Shown: piece by piece, positions 1-3,409 of the stretch
Position numbering within the stretch: position 1 is the stretch's first letter
Layout of the letters: each line of letters starts with the position of its first letter
Origin: Gemmatimonadota bacterium
GTDB taxonomy: Bacteria > Gemmatimonadota > Gemmatimonadetes > Longimicrobiales > Longimicrobiaceae
NCBI GenBank assembly: GCA_019348475.1
Contig: JAHWJJ010000288.1
Coordinates: 1 to 6,227 of the forward strand
Direction of reading: 5' to 3'
DNA length: 6,227 nt
Program-made: the position numbers and the translations under genes
Notes under the pieces: model-generated
The model's database searches: none
Seen by the model: only the letters and a program-made list of their open reading frames with translations
Told to the model about the DNA's origin: nothing

Positions 1-1426
1 GCACGGCGGGCGGGTCGGGGGATGACCCGATATCCTCGGCCGGGGGTTTTATCTCGGCTTTGAGGCGGGTTTCCTGCCGCCTCTCCGGCGCATGCTGGTG
101 TTCGGAGCCACCGCCGGCGGAGACGGTCACCCTCCCGGGCGCGGCCGTAAGCGCCCCCCCCCCGCTTCCCTGCTCCGGCAACATCGCGTTCGCCGGCCCC
201 GCCGCCGCCGCCTTCTCCCTCGCGGCGCGTCCGACCTCCTCCACCTCATCGCGCGGCCCGGTGACGTTCTGCACCGCCTCCTGTACGCGGCCCGCCAGCC
301 GAATGGCGCGGGACGCCGGCTTCTCCTGCGCGTCCTCGAGATGGGCCGGCACGCCGATGGCGCGCTCCGCCGGCCGCATCGCCGCCAGCGGAACGACGCA
401 CGCCAGCGCCGCCGCCGCAGTGGCGAGGGCGGCGGCGCGGCTCACCCCGTTGCGGCGCACGGCGTTGTCCAGGATGGCCAGCAGGCGCCCTTCGAACTGG
501 GAGCGGCGCGCCATGGCCAGCGCGTGCGCGGGGCCGCGCGCGGAGCCCAGCGAGCGCACGATGGTCAGCAGGTGGTCCGCGTAATCCGCCGGCGCCGTAC
601 CGATCTCCAGCACGGCGTCGTCGCAGGCGTGCTCGCGCTCCTCGCGCAGCTTGCGCACGGCCATCCACACCAGCGGGTTGAACCAGTACACCACCAGCGC
701 CAGGTGCGCGATCCACTGCGTCAGCGCGTCCCACCGCCGCACGTGGGCCAGCTCGTGGGCCAGCACCACGCGGCGGCGCTCGTCCGCCCAGCCGTCCGCT
801 TCGCCGGGAAGCAGGATGACGGGATGGAAGATCCCCCACGTCATCGGCACCGTGGCCGCGGGCTCGCGCAGCAGGCGCACGATGCGCCCCAGCCGCAGCC
901 GGCGCGACAGCCCGTCCGTGAGCCGCACCCACTCGTCGTCCGTGAGCTCGGTGGCGCGGCGCTCGATCCACCGCACGCGGGCGACGCCGTATACCAGCCG
1001 CAGGGCGAACAGCGCCGCGCCCGCCGCCCACGCCAGCAGCGCCAGCGTCTTCCAGTCCGCCGGCATGCGGAACGGCTGCGGCGCGGCGGGCTCCACGACC
1101 GGCGCCGCCGCCGCCGATGCGCCCGCCACGTCGGCCGGTGCGGCGGCGTCGATCGTCGCGGCAGCGGAAACCGGCGCCGCGTCGGCCGCGGACGGCGCGA
1201 CAACGAGGGCGGGCACCGGGAGCACCCGCCACTCCGGCACCAGGCCGCGGGCGAAGGGAAGGAGCAGCAGCGCCGCCAGCGCGGCGAGCCACACCAGGTG
1301 CCGCGCGGAGGCGGAGGTGCGGCGCATCAGCGCGGCCGCACCGAGCGCGACGAGGAGGATCAGGGTGCCGCGGACCGCGGCGTCCAGCAGGGCGGCCGGG
1401 AGGGCGGAGTCCAGCAGCGCGTTCAT
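1..1426 (-). CDS. M56 family (BlaR1/MecR1-type) membrane metallopeptidase, 3' end outside window
   Basis: This is probably the sensor protease that inactivates the BlaI-type repressor encoded just upstream. The frame is open for 475 codons and leaves the window without a stop. Visible parts, in order: a hydrophobic segment at about residues 11-34; a second at about 44-58 preceded by RHLVW, a sequence common in M56 proteins; an Ala/Pro-rich linker at about 67-120; a third membrane segment at about 127-147; the zinc motif HELAH at 224-228; the family sequence REEREHACDDAVL at 261-273, in which E265 is the likely third zinc ligand; a fourth membrane segment at about 331-350; and a low-complexity charged tail. 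The ATG overlaps the blaI stop as ATGA, and GGAGGAGG lies four bases upstream of it (positions 1431-1438), so translation is probably coupled. No penicillin-binding sensor domain is visible before the edge. A run of ten G near codon 422 makes the reading frame of the tail less certain than the rest. Confidence 0.93.
   Translation of the reverse strand, partial: MNALLDSALPAALLDAAVRGTLILLVALGAAALMRRTSASARHLVWLAALAALLLLPFARGLVPEWRVLPVPALVVAPSAADAAPVSAAATIDAAAPADVAGASAAAAPVVEPAAPQPFRMPADWKTLALLAWAAGAALFALRLVYGVARVRWIERRATELTDDEWVRLTDGLSRRLRLGRIVRLLREPAATVPMTWGIFHPVILLPGEADGWADERRRVVLAHELAHVRRWDALTQWIAHLALVVYWFNPLVWMAVRKLREEREHACDDAVLEIGTAPADYADHLLTIVRSLGSARGPAHALAMARRSQFEGRLLAILDNAVRRNGVSRAAALATAAAALACVVPLAAMRPAERAIGVPAHLEDAQEKPASRAIRLAGRVQEAVQNVTGPRDEVEEVGRAAREKAAAAGPANAMLPEQGSGGGALTAAPGRVTVSAGGGSEHQHAPERRQETRLKAEIKPPAEDIGSSPDPPAV
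154..163 (-). repeat. Ten-G homopolymer tract inside the M56 gene
   Basis: The plus strand shows ten consecutive C, which is ten G in the coding strand of the M56 gene (codons AGC GGG GGG GGG GCG). It lies in the tail after the last membrane segment. Loss of one G would bring a TGA into frame at 129-127, giving a protein of about 432 residues. Gain of one G leaves the frame open to the window edge. The tract could be a slippage site or a sequencing error; the sequence alone cannot separate the two. Confidence 0.9.
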
Positions 1427-1812
1427 GGGCCCTCCTCCGCCGCGCGGGCCTGCTCGATCAGCTTCGCCAGCCGGTCCAGCTCCTCACCGGAGGGGCGCGA
1501 CTCCTCAATCAGCGCGTTCACCACCTGCTCCGGGCTGCCGTTGAAGAAGGTGCGCACCAGGTGGCGCAGCGCCGTGGCGCGCGCCTGCCCGCGCGGGGTG
1601 GTGGGAAGGTAGACGTAGCGCTTGCCGTCCATCTCGTGCTTCAGCGAGCCCTTCTCCTCCAGCAGGCGCAGGGCGGCGCGGACCGCGGAGTACGTCGGCG
1701 GATCCGGGAGCTCGTCCAGCACCTCCGCGGCGGTCACGCGCCCGCGGCGGTAGACGATGTCCATGATCTGCCGCTCGCGGCGGCTCATTCCCGTGGGGGT
1801 CTGCGGGTCCAT
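1423..1812 (-). CDS. blaI: BlaI/MecI/CopY-family transcriptional repressor
   Basis: This is a 129-residue protein of the usual BlaI length. An N-terminal winged helix-turn-helix spans about residues 10-70: RRERQIMDIVYRRG forms the first helix, TAAEVLDEL and TYSAVRAALRLLEEKG form the helix-turn-helix region, and GKRYVYLP forms the wing. The C-terminal part, about 78-125 with FFNGS at 89-93, fits the dimerisation helices that BlaR1-type proteases cut in staphylococcal homologues. The start at 1812 was chosen because the reading frame upstream has no family character and a promoter lies about 50 bases further up. No good ribosome binding site precedes it, and the ATG eight codons in (M9) is an alternative. 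Its stop overlaps the M56 start by four bases. The family binds palindromic operators as dimers, and a 16-base palindrome covers the -10 region of its own promoter, so autorepression is likely. The regulated effector is not visible. Confidence 0.95.
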   Translation of the reverse strand: MDPQTPTGMSRRERQIMDIVYRRGRVTAAEVLDELPDPPTYSAVRAALRLLEEKGSLKHEMDGKRYVYLPTTPRGQARATALRHLVRTFFNGSPEQVVNALIEESRPSGEELDRLAKLIEQARAAEEGP

Positions 1813-1855
1813 GCGGCGAGCGGAGCGAAGGCGGAGAAGGACGCGACTGTGCACG

Positions 1856-1871
1856 TGCTGAATATTCAGCA
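1856..1871. promoter_or_regulatory. 16-base perfect palindrome, candidate BlaI operator
   Basis: TGCTGAATATTCAGCA is identical to its reverse complement and covers the predicted -10 element of the blaI promoter. A dimeric repressor bound here would block RNA polymerase. It lacks the TACA/TGTA arms I know from staphylococcal bla and mec operators, so assigning it to this BlaI is inference from position and symmetry. Confidence 0.6.
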
Positions 1872-1889
1872 GGTCGATCCCAAAGTCAA
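1861..1889 (-). promoter_or_regulatory. Predicted sigma-70-type promoter of blaI-M56
   Basis: On the minus strand, TTGACT (1889-1884, five of six matches to the -35 consensus) is followed after 17 bases by AATATT (1866-1861, four of six matches to the -10 consensus). Transcription would begin near 1854, giving a leader of about 40 bases before the blaI start at 1812. The -10 hexamer is the centre of the palindrome at 1856-1871. The rest of the spacer from 1813 to 2012 shows no other gene and no convincing terminator for the PIN gene. Confidence 0.6.
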
Positions 1890-2012
1890 GGGCTCCGCCG
1901 CGGTCACCGCGCCGGCGCGTTGCGCACCCGGCGTGGAGCCTGGTGGGCCGCAGCGGCGCGGGACAGACCACGGTTACCTGCGTGGCGAGCGGCCGAGAGG
2001 AAAGTGCGGCGG

Positions 2013-2483
2013 CTACGCGCGCGGAAGCGCCGCCAGCGGCTCGCGGCTGGGATCGAACGTCCGCAGACCATGCTGCTTAGAGAGATCCGCCAGATCCTGG
2101 TCTGATGTCACCATGGTGACGGGAGAGAGCGTCCGCCGTGCCTGGAGGCGCAGCGCAGCTGCGAGATGGAGCAGATCCATGCTGCGCGCCCGGGTGGTTC
2201 TGCTACGAGTGGTCAGGTCGCAGGCAAGTCGGCGGGTGACGGCATCGACATCCACCAGGTTGAACAATCCCGGAAAATCAATTCTGAACTGAGTGAGCGC
2301 CGTGGCATATACCGCTGCAGTTTCCTTCCTCAGCGCGACGCGAATGGCGGTCAGAACTTCAAGGGCGATGAAATCACTGACGAACAGTGAGCCACCCCGC
2401 CGATGAATGATCCCGCGCATCGTCGAGGTCCCGTCTTCCGCGAGGTAGAGTTTGACGAGCGCACTCGAATCCAGGAACAGCAC
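2013..2483 (-). CDS. PIN-domain ribonuclease, VapC-like toxin
   Basis: This 156-residue protein has the layout of a single PIN domain. It starts LFLDSSALVKLYL with the first acidic residue D5, then E42 in FIALEVLTA, D103 in SMDLLHLAAALR and D128 in VTSDQDLADLS. These fit the four acidic residues that hold magnesium in VapC-type toxins, which cleave tRNA or rRNA. The start is a GTG, placed where the conserved LFLDSSALVKL begins, with GAGGCGG seven bases upstream (2491-2497). That binding site overlaps the stop codon of the preceding small gene, which suggests coupled translation. Only 12 bases separate the two genes. Blocks counted inside the gene (2221-2400) are about 57 percent GC, well below rpoC and the M56 gene, which suggests acquisition by transfer. 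The target RNA cannot be inferred, and a stand-alone PIN nuclease is possible. Confidence 0.9.
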   Translation of the reverse strand: MLFLDSSALVKLYLAEDGTSTMRGIIHRRGGSLFVSDFIALEVLTAIRVALRKETAAVYATALTQFRIDFPGLFNLVDVDAVTRRLACDLTTRSRTTRARSMDLLHLAAALRLQARRTLSPVTMVTSDQDLADLSKQHGLRTFDPSREPLAALPRA

Positions 2484-2495
2484 GTCAGAACCGCC

Positions 2496-2693
2496 TCAGA
2501 ACCCGAATGTTGCGCGCAGCCGACTCAGCCAGCCCGAACGTCGCACGACAATGCGCCCGGGCCGGTCCTCCCAGACCGTCGCCGGCACGATTCCGAGCCC
2601 TCGCATCTGCTCCTCGAAAGCTGCGCGATCAGGATGTCCGGGGGGCACCGGCTTCCACTCAACCGCACTCTCCGCATCCTTTTGAGTAGCCAT
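2496..2693 (-). CDS. Small protein upstream of the PIN gene, candidate antitoxin of unrecognised type
   Basis: A 65-residue protein starts at ATG 2693 and ends in TGA at 2498-2496. GGAG sits two bases before the ATG, closer than ideal; an in-frame TGA lies eight codons further up and I see no other ATG, GTG or TTG start between. The sequence has a polar N-terminus (MATQKDAESAVEWKPV), an acidic middle with EEQMRGLG, then WEDRPGRIVVRRSGW and a basic, aromatic C-terminus (LSRLRATFGF). I do not recognise the family. It has no evident ribbon-helix-helix, AbrB or Phd/YefM pattern, which are the usual DNA-binding folds of antitoxins. Its position directly upstream of a PIN gene, the 12-base gap and the shared strand are what suggest an antitoxin. 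It could also be an unrelated small gene. Confidence 0.65.
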   Translation of the reverse strand: MATQKDAESAVEWKPVPPGHPDRAAFEEQMRGLGIVPATVWEDRPGRIVVRRSGWLSRLRATFGF

Positions 2694-2826
2694 GGCTCCA
2701 TGCGTTATCGTGAGACGTCAACGCCACTCTCGAATGTAATCCAAATCCAGTGGACGATCCAGACACCTTTCGGAGCGCATTCTTTGGGCCCGCCGTGGGC
2801 AATCGGATGAGGGGCGGAGGCGACGG
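2694..2826. other. Intergenic spacer upstream of the PIN cassette
   Basis: No gene is recognisable here on either strand. The block 2701-2760 is only 50 percent GC. TACATT on the minus strand (2739-2734) could be a -10 element for the PIN cassette, but no good -35 lies at the right distance, so I do not call a promoter. The plus-strand frame entering from here into the tail-fibre-like fragment has only a GTG at 2750 and an ATG at 2807, neither with a convincing ribosome binding site. Confidence 0.5.
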
Positions 2827-2927
2827 GCACGATAGCGGCCCCGGGCATCGTTCTGCCCGGGGCCGCTTCCATCGATCCTGCGTCCGAAGTCGCCCGGCGA
2901 AAGCCCTCGCAGGCTTACGCCGCGACC
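2827..2927 (-). repeat. Direct repeat copy 1: diverged copy of the rpoC 3' end and terminator region
   Basis: Positions 2854-2927 align without gaps to 3347-3420, with about 66 of 74 bases identical. The left part (2827-2843) matches 3323-3339 with two differences, with a three-base length change in the hairpin loop between the two parts. In the rpoC copy the repeat begins at the stop codon; copy 1 also has TAA on the minus strand (2917-2915), preceded by codons reading QVAA. No recognisable minus-strand gene ends at this copy. Confidence 0.85.
2834..2867 (-). other. Perfect 14-base-pair hairpin within repeat copy 1
   Basis: AGCGGCCCCGGGCA (2834-2847) pairs perfectly with 2854-2867 across a six-base loop. 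It corresponds to the rpoC terminator hairpin in copy 2, but its stem is longer and neither side is followed by a T run. It could still stall or stabilise transcripts, but I would not call it a standard intrinsic terminator. Confidence 0.8.
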
Positions 2928-2935
2928 TGCGCGCG

Positions 2936-3277
2936 CAGCAGGATCCCTACCACGTCATCGGCTACACCAATGCCGGGCTCGCCGGCAGCAACGATGCCGA
3001 CTACTGGAACTTCAACAGCATCCTGGTCTTCGCGCAGGGCCCCAACACCAGCCCCGTGCCGCGCATGGTCGTGACCGGCCAGGGAAACGTGGGCATCGGC
3101 ACCACCGCACCGCAGGCGGCGCTCGATGTGAGCGGGACCGTGCGGGCGACCGCGCTGGAGATCACGGGCGACCTTGTGCTCGGCCCGGTTGCGTCGGTGT
3201 CCACCGCGTCGTCCACGGCCACGCTGCGCGGCTTGGTGGTGGACACGAGCACGGGCACCCTGTACGCCCTGGACTGA
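2936..3277 (+). pseudogene. 3' fragment of a tail-fibre/adhesin-like surface protein gene
   Basis: The plus-strand frame from 2936 to the TGA at 3275-3277 encodes about 113 residues that look like the end of a larger extracellular or tail-fibre-type protein. It contains YTNAGLAGSNDADYWNF, RMVVTGQGNVGIGTTAP and QAALDVSGTVRATALEITG, the GNVGIGTTxPxxxLDVxG pattern found ahead of the C-terminus in many such proteins. No Ser-Asp S74-type chaperone domain follows; the protein ends LRGLVVDTSTGTLYALD. Upstream the frame runs straight into repeat copy 1, where the translation is meaningless (it resembles the non-coding plus-strand reading of copy 2), and no start with a binding site is present. I read this as the tail of a gene truncated at the repeat. 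A short independent gene using ATG 2807 or GTG 2750 is possible but less likely. It is convergent with rpoC. Confidence 0.7.
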
Positions 3278-3327
3278 ACGCCGCAACCCGGGGTGACCCG
3301 CGACGTTCCGCATGGGGGCGAAGCACG

Positions 3328-3358
3328 AAAACGGCCCCGAACTGAGTGCCCGGGGCCG
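3328..3358 (-). terminator. Intrinsic terminator of rpoC
   Basis: On the minus strand the 8-base-pair stem CGGCCCCG/CGGGGCCG (3358-3351 with 3339-3332) encloses an 11-base loop and is followed by TTTT (3331-3328) and then CGTG. It begins about 50 bases after the rpoC stop. The T run is short, but the stem is pure GC. The plus strand has no T run, so it should work mainly for rpoC transcription. Confidence 0.8.
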
Positions 3359-3393
3359 CTTCCGCCGATCCTGCGTCCGAAGTCTCTCCGCGA

Positions 3394-3409
3394 AAGCCCT
3401 CGCGGGCTT
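3394..3409 (-). other. Short hairpin overlapping the rpoC stop codon
   Basis: AAGCCC and GGGCTT pair over the four-base loop GCGA on the minus strand, starting inside the TAA stop codon and followed by TCG. The same hairpin exists in repeat copy 1 (2901-2916), where the one changed stem base gives a U-G pair in minus-strand RNA. It may protect the 3' end or assist termination; that role is inference. Confidence 0.6.

Noticed and set aside
246..1292. A 348-codon minus-strand frame inside the M56 gene
   Set aside because: It is out of frame with the HELAH-containing reading and has low-complexity Arg/Ala/Gly composition.
92..1612. A 506-codon plus-strand frame opposite the M56 and blaI genes
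   Set aside because: The other strand carries HELAH, RHLVW and BlaI helix-turn-helix signatures; this frame is Arg/Gln/His-rich antisense.
1813..1971. Extension of blaI to an upstream ATG at 1971
   Set aside because: The extra 53 residues have no BlaI-like sequence and would be translated from upstream of, and across, the predicted promoter and palindrome.
2403..2810. Plus-strand frames overlapping the small gene and PIN gene
   Set aside because: They are antisense to the PIN cassette with no recognisable motif or ribosome binding site.
2915..3313. A 132-codon minus-strand frame ending at the TAA of repeat copy 1
   Set aside because: It would explain copy 1 as a normal gene end, but the protein is His/Arg/Gly-rich with no family pattern, while the plus strand has clear GNVGIGTTAP coding sequence.
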